This document shows, piece after piece, positions 53,196-63,800 of a DNA stretch of 64,000 bases. Below the pieces are notes generated by a model. The model was given only the letters and a program-made list of their open reading frames with translations, was not told where the DNA came from and searched no databases. The stretch spans positions 186,001-250,000 of the forward strand of contig NZ_PGGM01000002.1 of NCBI RefSeq assembly GCF_003010965.1. Direction: 5' to 3'. Made by a program: the position numbers and the translations under genes. This DNA is from Phyllobacterium sophorae (GTDB taxonomy: Bacteria; Pseudomonadota; Alphaproteobacteria; Rhizobiales; Rhizobiaceae). Numbering within the stretch: the first letter of the stretch is position 1; the number at the start of each line of letters is the position of its first letter.

Positions 53196-53705
53196 GTTCT
53201 TTATCTCCCACTCATTTGACAGTTCACCCGAAAACGAATTCTAACTTGGTACTGCCTTACCCAGTCGTTCGCCTATGTGCCATTTGGCATCTTTATCCCG
53301 GCAGAATGCAATGGTTTCATTGAATAAATGCGGTATATCGCGACAACGCCTATCGATATAACGACGCCGGGAATATGAATGCGATGTCAGACGGTACATT
53401 GTCATCGACGCATCGTAACAAACGAACAAACGAAAGATCAACGTTTTAGGCAATTTTTCCTGTCGTACATGGTGGCAGCGGCGCTGAATATGGCTTTTCC
53501 ATTAGCGTCACGCCAAGGCGAGCATACTTTTTTAGCCAAACTGCCCAAGGTGTTAAGGCAGACAAGTGGCTTTGGCATACCTGCCATGCAAATTTGCATG
53601 CGTGATTACTGTAAATGCGACACGCTGTGGCGAAATTTCCTGATCAAACATTAGGCAAAGAGCGCATTTGAGTGGCAACAACAGTTTACTCATCGAGGTG
53701 CAGAA
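53196..53705. other. 510-bp AT-richer intergenic region upstream of proX
   Basis: No credible long gene. It must hold the proX promoter (leftward). Noted motifs: a CATGCAAATTTGCATG palindrome at 53585, an AAATGCGAC motif at 53613, and TGTCGC at 53345-53340 on the minus strand (150 bp before proX). Confidence 0.6.
53585..53600. promoter_or_regulatory. 16-bp perfect palindrome
   Basis: CATGCAAATTTGCATG is its own reverse complement. It lies 390 bp upstream of proX and 106 bp upstream of the small ORF at 53706. A site for an unknown dimeric regulator. Confidence 0.45.
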
Positions 53706-53843
53706 ATGCTCTATATTTTTAACCGCAACAACCGCGTACACATTTCGTGGAATGCCACCGAAAAGCGTAACGCGCCTTCCGGCAACGCGAAGAGCGGCAT
53801 TGGCTCTGCGCTGTCCTTCATCTGGACCCGTTCGGCCGGCTGA
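53706..53843 (+). CDS. Small ORF, 45 codons, unknown product
   Basis: A short reading frame (MLYIFNRNNRVHISWN to the stop at 53841) with GAGGTG 5 bases before its ATG and two strong terminators 28 and 90 bp after its stop. The peptide is basic, with a hydrophobic patch SALSFIW. The layout (ribosome site, short gene, terminator) argues for a real transcript; whether it makes a peptide or is an sRNA cannot be said. Confidence 0.5.
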   Translation: MLYIFNRNNRVHISWNATEKRNAPSGNAKSGIGSALSFIWTRSAG

Positions 53844-53870
53844 TTTACGGCTAAGGCCGTTCAACTCGAG

Positions 53871-53902
53871 AACCGCTGCCTTCAAAAAAGGTAGCGGTTT
53901 TT
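53871..53902 (+). terminator. Rho-independent terminator
   Basis: AACCGCTGCCTT (53871-53882) pairs with AAGGTAGCGGTT (53888-53899), then TTTT. It ends the transcript of the small ORF. Confidence 0.85.
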
Positions 53903-53932
53903 CTATGCAGGCTGATCTATAGCGTCCATATC

Positions 53933-53972
53933 AAAAAACCGCCCTGTCCGTGATGGAACAGTGCGGTTTTTT
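53933..53972. terminator. Bidirectional terminator
   Basis: AAAAAACCGC (53933-53942) pairs with GCGGTTTTTT (53963-53972), with CTGT/ACAG extending the stem. T-runs on both strands. It can stop the mmsB transcript coming from the right. Confidence 0.8.
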
Positions 53973-54171
53973 GCCAAATTACGCATGGCTTTCCGCCGAA
54001 CGATACCCTGGCAGAAATAACGACTCCGGTACGCAGTACCTGATCCGGAGCAGGGAGCAGGGTCTTGGTCTGCTCACCTGTAAAGTTTTAACCGGACATC
54101 GTTACCGCGAGGTTATCGAGAACTTAATCAAATCTAAATTCTGGAACTTTCCGGGCGTTTCTTTGTGATAA

Positions 54172-55062
54172 TCAGCCTTGGCGCTTTGCATCACGCAAAT
54201 AATTGATGATGCCTGAAAAATCAGAACCTTCATTACCCGCCGCACCAAACTGCGCATAAATCTCCTCGGCATGCGCACCAAGCGGTGTCGCTGCGCCAAC
54301 ACTGTTGGCGGCTTCCTGCGAAAGTTTCAGATCTTTCAACATCAGCGCCGCGGCAAAACCGGGCTTGTAGCCATTGTTGGCAGGGGAGGCCGGTACAGGT
54401 CCAGGTACCGGGCAATAGGTGGTCAGCGACCAGCATTGACCGGAGGAGGTGGAGGCAACATCGAAGAGGGCCTGATGCGAAAGGCCAAGCTTTTCCGCGA
54501 GTGCGAAAGCCTCGCTGACCCCGATCATCGAAATGCCGAGGATCATGTTGTTGCAGATTTTCGCTGCCTGACCGTTGCCCGCTTCGCCGCAGTGGACAAT
54601 TCTGGCTCCCATCTGCTTCAGGACGGGTTCGGCCTTGACGAATGCCTCTGTGCTGCCGCCGACCATGAAGGTCAAGGTACCGGCCGCGGCGCCGCCAATG
54701 CCGCCGGATACGGGGGCATCTACCGACAGCAAGCCATTCTTTTGCGCGATATCATGAGCCTTGCGCGCCGAATCGACGTCAATTGTCGAGGAATCGATGA
54801 AAAGCGCGCCATTTTTCGCGGTCTTGACAACGGATTCATAAACCGACAGCACGTGTTTTCCCGCCGGTAGCATGGTAATGACGACCTCGGCGTCGGCGAC
54901 AGCAGCCTCGGCGTTGGCGGCGATTGTTACGCCGTTGCCTTTGGCCGTATCCAGGTTTTCTGGCAACAGGTCAAAGCCAAGAACCGTGTGTCCGGCTTTC
55001 ACAAGATTGGCGGCCATTGGATTGCCCATATGTCCAAGACCGATAAAAGCGACTGTTGTCAT
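54172..55062 (-). CDS. mmsB: 3-hydroxyisobutyrate dehydrogenase
   Basis: A 296-residue NAD-dependent dehydrogenase of valine degradation: FIGLGHMGNPMAANLVKAGH (nucleotide motif), VDAPVSGGIGGAAAGTLTFMVGG, and the catalytic lysine in AAKICNNMILG. Lies 29 bp downstream of the acyl-CoA dehydrogenase gene. The remainder of the valine route is not in the window. Confidence 0.93.
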   Translation of the reverse strand: MTTVAFIGLGHMGNPMAANLVKAGHTVLGFDLLPENLDTAKGNGVTIAANAEAAVADAEVVITMLPAGKHVLSVYESVVKTAKNGALFIDSSTIDVDSARKAHDIAQKNGLLSVDAPVSGGIGGAAAGTLTFMVGGSTEAFVKAEPVLKQMGARIVHCGEAGNGQAAKICNNMILGISMIGVSEAFALAEKLGLSHQALFDVASTSSGQCWSLTTYCPVPGPVPASPANNGYKPGFAAALMLKDLKLSQEAANSVGAATPLGAHAEEIYAQFGAAGNEGSDFSGIINYLRDAKRQG

Positions 55063-55091
55063 CGCAACGTTTCTCCCTGATATAATTTTGT

Positions 55092-56258
55092 TTAACGGCC
55101 CGTCATATGCCGGGCGATGATGACCCGCATTATTTCGTTGGTGCCTTCCAGAATCTGGTGAACACGCAGATCGCGGACGATTTTTTCGATGCCATAGTCG
55201 TGCAGGTAGCCATAGCCTCCATGGATTTGCAGTGCGTCATTGGCGACGTTGAACCCGGTATCGGTGACAAATCGCTTGGCCATTGCCGACCATTTCGAGG
55301 CGTCATGTGTCTTGTGGTCGAGCTTCGACGCGGCGGTATAGAGCAGCATCCGCGCGGCGGAAAGCTCGGTCTCCATGTCGGCGAGCTTGAACTGCAAGGC
55401 CTGGAACTGGTTGATCGCCTTGCCGAATGCCTTGCGCTCAGCCGCATAAGTAATCGCCTTGTCGAGTGCGGACTGCGCGCCACCGAGCGAACAGGCGGCG
55501 ATATTCAAGCGTCCGCCATCGAGCCCGCCCATTGCTATGCGGAAACCGTCGCCTTCCTCGCCAAGCCGGTTTGCTACCGGAACGCGACAATTGTCGAAGA
55601 TGACCTGCCTGGTCGATTGCATGTTCCAGCCCATCTTGTATTCGTTGGCGCCAAATGACAGGCCGGGCGAGTCCTTTGGAACAACCAATGCGGAGATTCC
55701 CTTCGGTCCATCCTCGCCGGTCCGTACCATAGTGACGTAAACGTCCGAATCGCCCGCGCCGGAAATAAACTGCTTGGCGCCGTTCAGCACATAATGATCG
55801 CCGTCACGCACGGCGCGTGTCTTGAGTGCGGCAGCGTCGGAACCTGAATTTGGCTCGGTCAGGCAGTAACTCGCCAGCCATTCCATGGATGTCAATCGCG
55901 GCACGAAGCGCTGACGCTGCTCTTCATTGCCGAAAAGATCGATCATCCATGTTCCCATATTGTGAATCGATATGAACGCCGAGAATGCCGGGCATGCGGC
56001 TGATAGCGCCTCGAAGATCAGCACTGCATCCAGTCGTTTCAGCCCGGAGCCACCCACATCCTCGCGCACATAAATGCCACCCATGCCGAGCGGCCCGGTT
56101 TCCCGAATGACATCTGCCGGAAAATGCTTGTCACGATCCCAGGCGAGTGCATTGGGCGCTACGCGGTCTGCTGCAAAAGCCCGTGCCATGTCCTGGATAG
56201 CCAATTGATCCTCGTTGAGTTCAAACTGGCCCGACGCGGATTCCACGCTGCTATCCAT
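55092..56258 (-). CDS. Isobutyryl-CoA-type acyl-CoA dehydrogenase
   Basis: A 388-residue flavoprotein that introduces the double bond in branched acyl-CoAs. ASYCLTEPNSGSDAAALKTRA (FAD/substrate motif), and the C-terminal LQIHGGYGYLHDYGIEKIVRDLRVHQILEGTNEIMR with the catalytic glutamate. Operon with mmsB suggests isobutyryl-CoA. Start ATG 56258 has GGGAGG six bases upstream; the reading frame to 56381 is not needed. Confidence 0.92.
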   Translation of the reverse strand: MDSSVESASGQFELNEDQLAIQDMARAFAADRVAPNALAWDRDKHFPADVIRETGPLGMGGIYVREDVGGSGLKRLDAVLIFEALSAACPAFSAFISIHNMGTWMIDLFGNEEQRQRFVPRLTSMEWLASYCLTEPNSGSDAAALKTRAVRDGDHYVLNGAKQFISGAGDSDVYVTMVRTGEDGPKGISALVVPKDSPGLSFGANEYKMGWNMQSTRQVIFDNCRVPVANRLGEEGDGFRIAMGGLDGGRLNIAACSLGGAQSALDKAITYAAERKAFGKAINQFQALQFKLADMETELSAARMLLYTAASKLDHKTHDASKWSAMAKRFVTDTGFNVANDALQIHGGYGYLHDYGIEKIVRDLRVHQILEGTNEIMRVIIARHMTGR

Positions 56259-56368
56259 GGCTAACCTCCCTTTATTCTTAGTTGTTCCCCACTCTATCCC
56301 ATGCTCCAAGCCGTGCAACGTCTTCGGTGGGGCTAGGAAGAGAAAGACATATCCGCTACTCAAAGCGC

Positions 56369-57829
56369 ATGACACGCGCAATCATGTTGCAAGGAACCGG
56401 CTCTGACGTTGGTAAATCCGTCCTGGTGGCCGGGCTTTGCCGGCTTGCGCGCAATCGCGGGCTGAACGTGCGTCCGTTCAAACCGCAGAATATGTCGAAC
56501 AATGCTGCTGTCAGCGACGACGGCGGCGAGATCGGCCGGGCGCAGTGGCTGCAGGCACTTGCCTGTGGCGTGCCATCCTCGGTGCACATGAATCCGGTGC
56601 TGCTGAAACCGCAATCGGAAACCGGCAGTCAGATCATCGTTCAGGGCAAGGTCTGGGGACAGGCCAAGGGCAGGGATTATCAGAAATTCAAGGCGCAGCT
56701 GCTCGATGCGGTGATGGCGTCGTGGAATGTTGTTTGCGATGGCGCCGATCTGGTAATCGTGGAGGGGGCGGGCTCACCTGCGGAAATCAACCTGCGTGCC
56801 GGTGATATTGCCAATATGGGCTTCGCCACGCGGGCCAACGTGCCAGTCGTTCTGGTTGGCGATATCGACCGGGGTGGCGTGATCGCGTCGATCGTTGGCA
56901 CGCACGCGATCCTTCAGCCTGAAGATCGCGATATGATCATCGGCTACATCATCAACAAGTTTCGCGGCGACGTTTCCCTTTTCGACGAGGGGCTGAAATC
57001 GATAACCCAATTCACCGGCTGGCCGTCATTCGGCGTTGTCCCGTGGTTAAGGGATGCCTCCCATTTGCCTGCGGAAGACTCTGTCGTCCTGGAGCGGCTG
57101 GTCAAGGGTGAGGGGCGGGCGCTGAGGATCGCAGTCCCCGTTCTCGATCGCATTGCCAATTTTGACGATCTGGATCCGCTGATGGCGGAACCGCAGGTGG
57201 ACGTCGTGATGGTCCGCAGCGGCGAAAGGTTGCCAGCGGACGCAGGACTGGTAATCATACCGGGTTCAAAGTCGACGATTGGCGATCTGTTGCGCTTCCG
57301 GGAAAATGGCTGGGACCGCGATCTCGACATGCACAGGCGGCGCGGCGGCCACATCATCGGCATTTGCGGTGGCTATCAGATGCTCGGCCGGACCGTTCGC
57401 GATCCCGAGGGAATCGAAGGCGGTGTCACGGAAGCCGAAGGGCTGGGCCATCTTGATATCGACACGGTGATGGAACCGGAAAAGACTGTGCGCAACGTCG
57501 AGGCGCATTCATTGCAATTCGATCTTCCCTTGCAGGGCTATGAAATCCATCTCGGTAGAACGACGGGCCCGGACTGCGAGCGTCCGACAGCGCGCATCAA
57601 TGGCACTGCAGACGGTGCTGCGTCCGTGGACGGCAAAGTCTTTGGTACTTATCTGCATGGGATATTCGGGGCGGATGACTTCAGAGCGGCATTGTTACGA
57701 TCCATGGGAATTGCGGCCGAGTCATTTGACTATCGCGCCAGAGTGGATGCGGCCCTCGATTCGATAGCCGGCCAACTGGCTGAAGTTCTCGATATTGACG
57801 CATTGTTGAAGGCAAAATCGCAGCGATGA
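56369..57829 (+). CDS. cobQ: Cobyric acid synthase
   Basis: A 486-residue amidotransferase that amidates four side chains of adenosylcobyrinic acid diamide in B12 synthesis. N-terminal synthetase domain with MLQGTGSDVGKSVLVAGLCR and RPFKPQNMSNNA; C-terminal triad-type glutaminase domain with Cys in HIIGICGGYQMLGR and His in GTYLHGIF. ATG 56369 starts MTRAIMLQGT; the frame upstream to 56282 is antisense to the acyl-CoA dehydrogenase promoter. Confidence 0.96.
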   Translation: MTRAIMLQGTGSDVGKSVLVAGLCRLARNRGLNVRPFKPQNMSNNAAVSDDGGEIGRAQWLQALACGVPSSVHMNPVLLKPQSETGSQIIVQGKVWGQAKGRDYQKFKAQLLDAVMASWNVVCDGADLVIVEGAGSPAEINLRAGDIANMGFATRANVPVVLVGDIDRGGVIASIVGTHAILQPEDRDMIIGYIINKFRGDVSLFDEGLKSITQFTGWPSFGVVPWLRDASHLPAEDSVVLERLVKGEGRALRIAVPVLDRIANFDDLDPLMAEPQVDVVMVRSGERLPADAGLVIIPGSKSTIGDLLRFRENGWDRDLDMHRRRGGHIIGICGGYQMLGRTVRDPEGIEGGVTEAEGLGHLDIDTVMEPEKTVRNVEAHSLQFDLPLQGYEIHLGRTTGPDCERPTARINGTADGAASVDGKVFGTYLHGIFGADDFRAALLRSMGIAAESFDYRARVDAALDSIAGQLAEVLDIDALLKAKSQR

Positions 57830-57903
57830 CGCGGCAGGCGGCGTTGATGTCGCAGATTCGTTTGACATTTCTGGCGCTTGATGAATAACGTTCAACCCAT
57901 GAT

Positions 57904-58108
57904 TGGTTCCCGCATCGGCCAAAGGCCAAGGGATCAAAAGGGAATGTGACGGCCGTACCCATCAGGGCGGCCTAACCGCAGCCGACCCCGCGACTGTAGA
58001 GCGGCGAGGGTCAATGTCAGTGCCAGAAGCGAAAGCCGACGGCAGCCACTGGGAAACCGGGAAGGCGGCATTGATCTTGCGACCCGCGAGCCAGGAGACC
58101 TGCCAGTC
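57904..58108 (+). ncRNA. Cobalamin riboswitch
   Basis: The about 205-base leader contains the cobalamin aptamer landmarks: GGTTCCC start, GCCACTGGGAAACCGGGAAGGC core, and the B12 box AGCCAGGAGACCTGCC (58089-58104). It lies on the plus strand, 64 bp before cbtB, and should shut down cbtB-cbtA-cobP-cobW-cobN when adenosylcobalamin is plentiful. Confidence 0.95.
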
Positions 58109-58171
58109 ATAGGGCAATAGTGCCGAAAACCGAAGGGGATTGTCCCTTCAAGGCCCTACACGGAGGTTGTT

Positions 58172-58351
58172 ATGGCTGCTGCACGTACTTCGACTACGAT
58201 TTCGCTCCCCCTCGCTACGCGTCTGACAACGGCGGTTTTTTCGCTGATGCTCGGCGTGTTCATAATTTATGGCGTCGGCCTGTCCCATTCCGAAACGCTG
58301 CATGACACAGCGCATGACACGCGCCATTCATACGGATTCCCTTGCCACTAA
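58172..58351 (+). CDS. cbtB: Cobalt transporter subunit CbtB
   Basis: A 59-residue membrane protein, too short to be found by length filters. One helix (LTTAVFSLMLGVFIIYGVGL) and a His-rich C-terminus (HSETLHDTAHDTRHSYGFPCH) that may bind cobalt. GGAGG lies 7 bases before the ATG and it is directly downstream of the cobalamin riboswitch, followed by cbtA. Confidence 0.9.
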   Translation: MAAARTSTTISLPLATRLTTAVFSLMLGVFIIYGVGLSHSETLHDTAHDTRHSYGFPCH

Positions 58352-58474
58352 GGCTGATAACGGCTGGATAGACTGATTCAGCCGCCAGCGCTTACGCATT
58401 GAAAAATACGGTTTGTTTGCCCGGGACGTTTTTGCGTACCCGGCATCTTGCTTTAGGGATTGGGAGCAGATCTC

Positions 58475-59206
58475 ATGTTGGTAAAATATCTTCTGGCTAC
58501 GATCGTAGCTGGTTTGTTGGCTGGTATCCTTTTGACGCCGGCCATGTATGTGCGGGTTGTTCCGCTCATTCTTCACGCCGAGGAATATGAAAATGCCGGC
58601 GGACACGAACATAGCCATGACACTGCTGCGGCGACCACGGCGGAAAGCGCACCGGCTGCCGTCGCTCCGCATGCGCACGAAGAAGAGGAGGCGGGACCTG
58701 AGCTTCCATTTGGACGACTCGGCAATACACTGCTGATCAACCTGGTTGCCGGTGCAGGCTTTGCGCTCGTCACAGGTGCTGCAGCGCTTATTCTTGGCAG
58801 GAAGATTACACTGCAGAACGGGATTTACTGGGGTCTCGCAGGCTTCTTCATCTTCAATTTCGCACCCGCATTCAGCCTTGCGCCGGAATTGCCGGCAATG
58901 CCTGCCCCCGATCTCGCCGCGCGGCAGGCCTGGTGGCTTGTCACCGTCTTTCTCACAGCAGGCGGCGTCTATCTCCTCGTCCTTCGCGAGGAGGTTTGGG
59001 CCAAGGTCCTGGGTGTTGCGCTGATCGTTGCGCCGCATGTCTATGGTGCACCGGAAGCAGAAGATCTTTCGTCACCCGTGCCACCTACGCTCGCGTCGGA
59101 ATTTGCTGTATCAACGCTGGCGACCAACCTGTTTTTCTGGGTTGTGCTTGGAACGGCGCTGGGCTGGGCCATTCAGCACTATGCGGCATCGGAGCTGGAT
59201 GCCTGA
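58475..59206 (+). CDS. cbtA: Cobalt transporter subunit CbtA
   Basis: A 243-residue membrane protein of the CbtA family with about five helices, and a His/Glu-rich loop GGHEHSHD and HAHEEEE that suggests metal capture. The ATG at 58475 has GGGAG upstream. Works with CbtB to import Co(II) for B12. Confidence 0.92.
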   Translation: MLVKYLLATIVAGLLAGILLTPAMYVRVVPLILHAEEYENAGGHEHSHDTAAATTAESAPAAVAPHAHEEEEAGPELPFGRLGNTLLINLVAGAGFALVTGAAALILGRKITLQNGIYWGLAGFFIFNFAPAFSLAPELPAMPAPDLAARQAWWLVTVFLTAGGVYLLVLREEVWAKVLGVALIVAPHVYGAPEAEDLSSPVPPTLASEFAVSTLATNLFFWVVLGTALGWAIQHYAASELDA

Positions 59207-59237
59207 TGATAATTCCACCCCCAAAAGGCCCCCGGCA

Positions 59238-59756
59238 ATGTTAGGACATGGGGTCACCTTTATCCTTGGCGGTGCGCGTTCCGGTAAATCTTCTTTTGCC
59301 GAGGGTTTGATTGAAGCATCCGGTTTGGAAGCTGTCTATCTGGCCACCGGCAAAGCGTGGGACGATGAAATGTCTGCGCGGATAGGGCTGCACAAAGCGC
59401 GGCGCGGGTCCGCCTGGACGACGATTGAAGAGCCACTCGATCTGGTCGGCCTTTTGCAAAGCGAATCCGCTGGCAACAGAGCGGTCCTTGTCGATTGTCT
59501 CACACTTTGGCTCACCAATCTGATGATGGCGGAGCGCGATATAGAGGCGGAGACGGCGGAGCTTGTGGCCGTGCTGCCACGACTCAAGGGGCCCCTGGTG
59601 TTCGTATCGAATGAGGTGGGTCTCGGAATCGTTCCGGAAAACCGCATGGCGCGCGAGTTTCGCGATCATGCGGGGCGCCTCCATCAAGCCGTGGCCGGGG
59701 CCGCGGCAACTGTCTATTTCGTGGCAGCAGGACTGCCGCTCAAAATGAAGGGATAA
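59238..59756 (+). CDS. cobP: Adenosylcobinamide kinase/guanylyltransferase
   Basis: A 172-residue bifunctional enzyme (CobP/CobU) that activates adenosylcobinamide: P-loop [28 protein letters not shown] and [24 protein letters not shown] 59238 chosen; the frame extends upstream through cbtA in another frame. 4 bp before cobW. Confidence 0.94.
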   Translation: MLGHGVTFILGGARSGKSSFAEGLIEASGLEAVYLATGKAWDDEMSARIGLHKARRGSAWTTIEEPLDLVGLLQSESAGNRAVLVDCLTLWLTNLMMAERDIEAETAELVAVLPRLKGPLVFVSNEVGLGIVPENRMAREFRDHAGRLHQAVAGAAATVYFVAAGLPLKMKG

Positions 59757-59760
59757 GAAC

Positions 59761-60828
59761 ATGCAGGGTCAAAAGATGCTTGATCAAAAGATTCCGGCAA
59801 CGGTCATCACCGGCTTCCTCGGCTCGGGCAAGACGACGATGATCCGCAACCTGCTCGAGAATGCCAATGGCAAGCGCATCGCACTGATCATCAATGAATT
59901 TGGCGATCTGGGCGTCGATGGCGGTCTGCTCAAAGGCTGCGGTATCGAGGCATGCCGCGATGAGGATGTGATCGAGCTCAACAATGGCTGCATCTGCTGC
60001 ACTGTGGCCGATGACTTCATCCCGACGATGACCAAATTGCTTGACCGTCCCGACCGTCCGGATCACATCGTGATCGAGACCTCCGGCCTCGCATTGCCGC
60101 AGCCGCTGGTTGCGGCCTTCAACTGGCCGGAAATCAAGACGCAGGTGACCGTCGATGGTGTCGTCACGGTCATCGACGCTGCCGCCGTTTCGGAAGGCCG
60201 CTTTGCCGACGACCACGATAAAGTCGACGCGCAGCGTGTCCAGGATGAATCGCTCGACCACGACAGCCCGCTTGAGGAACTGTTCGAGGACCAAATACGG
60301 GCCGCCGATCTCATCATTTTGAACAAAACCGACCTCATCAGCGGCGCTCAGCTCGACGCGGTCAAAAACGATGTACAGAGCCGGTCAATACGCGCGCTCA
60401 ACATGGTTCCGGCGAGTTTCGGTAAACTCAGCAATCAGTTGCTGCTCGGACTTGGCGTGGGCACCGAGGACGATATCGCCAACCGCAAATCGCATCATGA
60501 GATGGAACACGAAGCGGGCGAAGAACATGACCACGACGAATTCGAAAGCTTCGTCGTCGGGCTTGGTCCGGTGGCCGAGCCGAAATCATTTGTCGAGAAG
60601 CTGAAGAGCGTGATTGCCGACCATGATGTTCTGCGGCTCAAGGGCTTCGTCAACGTACCTGGCAAGCCGATGCGCCTTGTCGTGCAAGCGGTGGGTTCGC
60701 GGATTGAACACTACTTCGACCGCAGCTGGCATCCCGGTGAAGAGCGCCAGACGCGACTGGTTGTTATCGGTCTGCACGATATCGACACGGCGGCCATCTC
60801 AAGTGCAATGAATGCCGCAGCGGCCTGA
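59761..60828 (+). CDS. cobW: CobW GTPase
   Basis: A 355-residue metallochaperone of the COG0523 family: GFLGSGKTTMIRNL (P-loop), ELNNGCICCTV (CxCC metal site), ETSGLALPQPL, NKTDL, and a His/Glu-rich loop EHEAGEEHDHDEFE. It supplies cobalt to the cobaltochelatase whose large subunit is coded next. Confidence 0.95.
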   Translation: MQGQKMLDQKIPATVITGFLGSGKTTMIRNLLENANGKRIALIINEFGDLGVDGGLLKGCGIEACRDEDVIELNNGCICCTVADDFIPTMTKLLDRPDRPDHIVIETSGLALPQPLVAAFNWPEIKTQVTVDGVVTVIDAAAVSEGRFADDHDKVDAQRVQDESLDHDSPLEELFEDQIRAADLIILNKTDLISGAQLDAVKNDVQSRSIRALNMVPASFGKLSNQLLLGLGVGTEDDIANRKSHHEMEHEAGEEHDHDEFESFVVGLGPVAEPKSFVEKLKSVIADHDVLRLKGFVNVPGKPMRLVVQAVGSRIEHYFDRSWHPGEERQTRLVVIGLHDIDTAAISSAMNAAAA

Positions 60829-60842
60829 TTAGAGGAAACCGA

Positions 60843-63800
60843 ATGCATCTCCTGCTTGCCCAGAAAGGCACCATAGCCGAAGGCACCGAGGCGGTTGATC
60901 TCGGCCAGACGCCGGGGGATGTGCTGTTTCTCTCCGCCGCAGATACGGAGTTGGCGAGTCTCGCATCTGCCCGGCGGCAGGCCGGTGATGGGGTGTCTCT
61001 GCGCCTCGCCAATATGATGTCGCTGGCGCATCCGATGTCCGTCGATGCTTATGTCGAGCGGACCGCGCGCCACGCCAAGCTCATTGTCGTGCGGATTATC
61101 GGCGGCGAGAGCTATTGGCCCTATGGGCTGGAAGCTCTGCATGCCTGCGCCGTCAATCACAAGGTCATGCTTGCCGTTCTGTCCGGCGACGACAAGCCGG
61201 ATCCAGGACTCGACCGGTTCTCGACGATTGCGCGGCAGGATCGGGATGCGCTGTGGCACTATCTGCTTGAAGGGGGAGCGCAAAACGCCCAGCGCTTCCT
61301 CGACTATTGCGCTGCGTTGATCGACGGCAAGGACAAGCCGCAGGAAGCAGCGCCACTGCTTAAAGCCGGACTGTGGTGGCCGGGGAGTAGCGCTCCCTCG
61401 CTTGATGAAATGCGGAGGCACTGGCGGGAAGATTCTCCGGTTGCCGCGATTTGCTTCTACCGCGCGTTGGTGCAGAGCGGACAGACGCAACCGGTAGAGG
61501 CATTGATCGAGGCGCTGAAGGCGAAGGGCCTGAATCCGATGCCGCTATTTGTCTCGAGCCTGAAAGACCCAGTCTCGGTGGCGACACTGGAGGCCATTTT
61601 CGGAGAGGCCCCGCCGGCAGTCGTCCTCAACGCAACTGGGTTCGCGGTATCCGCACCCGGCGCTGCGCGCAAACCCACCGTGCTCGAGCATGATGGCGCG
61701 GTGGTGCTGCAGGTGATCTTTTCCGGATCGAGCGCCGAGCAATGGCGCAATTCCGGCCAGGGCCTCTCGGCTCGCGATCTGGCCATGAATGTGGCGCTGC
61801 CGGAGGTGGACGGACGCGTACTTTCTCGCGCGGTGTCGTTCAAATCGGCACGGCAATACGATGAGGCGGTCGAAGCCAATATCGTCACGCATGAACCGCT
61901 GGCCGATCGCGTTGAATTCGTTGCCGCGCTGGCGGCGAACTGGGCGAGGCTGCGGGCAGCAAAACCCGAGGCGCGGCGTGTTGCCTTGATCATGGCCAAT
62001 TATCCCAACCGCGATGGGCGGCTTGGCAATGGAGTGGGCCTCGATACCCCGGCAGGCACGTGGCACATGCTGAATTCGATGCGCGATCATGGCTATCGCA
62101 TTGCCGATATTCCCGCCGATGGCGACGCGCTGATCCACCATATGATGGCGGGGCCGACCAACGCAGCGAGCGATGGCAGGGAAATCCGCGAAACCATTTC
62201 CCTTAAACAATACAAGAGCTTCTACGGGAAGCTTCCACAATCGATTCAGCAGGCGATTGCTGCACGTTGGGGCGAACCCGCCACTGATCCATACTTCATG
62301 GCGCAGGCAGAGATGTTTGCGCTGCCGCTCGCGCGCTTCGGCGAAACGCTGCTCGGTATTCAACCGGCACGCGGCTACAATATCGATCCGAAGGAGACAT
62401 ACCATTCGCCGGACCTCGTACCGCCGCATGGTTATCTCGCCTTCTATGCCTATCTGCGAGAGGTCTATGGAGCGCACGCCATCGTGCATGTCGGCAAGCA
62501 TGGCAATCTCGAATGGCTTCCGGGCAAATCTCTCGCACTGTCGGAAACCTGCTATCCGGAAGCCGTGCTTGGCCCGATACCTCATATCTATCCGTTCATC
62601 GTCAACGACCCGGGCGAGGGAACCCAGGCAAAGCGCCGCTCGGCTGCTGTCATTATCGACCATCTTACACCGCCGCTGACGCGCGCCGAGAGTTATGGAC
62701 CGCTGAAGGACCTCGAAGCGCTGGTGGATGAGTATTACGAAGCCTCGGGTGTCGATCCACGCCGCTTGGTGCGGTTGAAAGTCCAGATCCTTGATCTGGT
62801 ACGCGACATCGGGCTCGACAGCGATGCGGGTATTCATGACCATGATCCCGACGATCTCGCCTTGCAAAAGCTGGACGCCTATCTTTGTGATCTGAAGGAA
62901 ATGCAGATCCGTGACGGCCTGCATATCTTCGGACGCTCACCGGAAGGGCGTCTGATGACTGACCTTGTTGTTGCCTTGGCACGTGTTCCGCGTGGTTCCG
63001 GCCATGGTGCAGATCAAAGTCTGCAGCGGGCGATCGCGTTCGATCTTGGACTTGATGGCTTCGATCCGCTTGACAGCGAGATGGCCGCGCCATGGAACGG
63101 GGCCCGGCCCGATATCCTGCAGGCGGTTTCGGATGATCCATGGCGTATCGCGGGCGATACGGTGGAACGTGTCGAACTTCTGGCAGCGAGGCTGGTGTCG
63201 GCGGAAGTCGAATGCCCTTCAACGTGGACGGCGACTGCCGAAGTGATTGAGGGCATCCGCACGAATCTGCATCCTGCTGTGATTGCCTGCGGCGACGCGG
63301 AGATGAAAGCCCTGTTGATGGCGCTGGACGGCCGGTTCATCGCCCCCGGTCCTTCAGGAGCGCCAACGCGTGGCCGCCCCGACGTGCTGCCGACCGGGCG
63401 TAATTTCTTTTCGGTCGATACGCGGGCCGTGCCAACGCCCGCGGCATGGGAACTCGGGCAGAAATCCGCCGAGCTTTTGATCCGCCGTTACACGCAGGAT
63501 CATGGCGAATGGCCGACTTCGTTTGGACTGACTGCCTGGGGCACGTCCAATATGCGCACCGGTGGTGATGATATTGCCCAGGCGCTGGCTCTGATCGGCG
63601 TCAAGCCGATATGGGACATGGCCTCACGCCGGGTCACCGGCTACGAAATTATCCCGATTGCCGTGCTCGGTCGTCCGCGCGTTGACGTCACCCTGCGCAT
63701 TTCCGGCTTCTTCCGCGATGCCTTTCCCGAGCAGATCGCCTTGTTCGATACGGCAGTGCGGGCGGTCGGTGCTCTCGATGAGGATACTCAGGACAATCCG

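Noticed and set aside
53379-53654. 91-codon frame on the plus strand upstream of the small ORF
   Set aside because: No ribosome site, unusual composition and it crosses the palindrome and motif region; judged non-coding.
58120-58305. 61-codon Cys-rich frame MPKTEGDCPF
   Set aside because: Overlaps the end of the riboswitch region and cbtB in another frame; the correct gene is cbtB at 58172-58351.
61545-62924. 459-codon open frame on the minus strand
   Set aside because: Lies antisense within cobN, which has clear homology; the frame is a GC-bias shadow with low-complexity, no recognisable domain.
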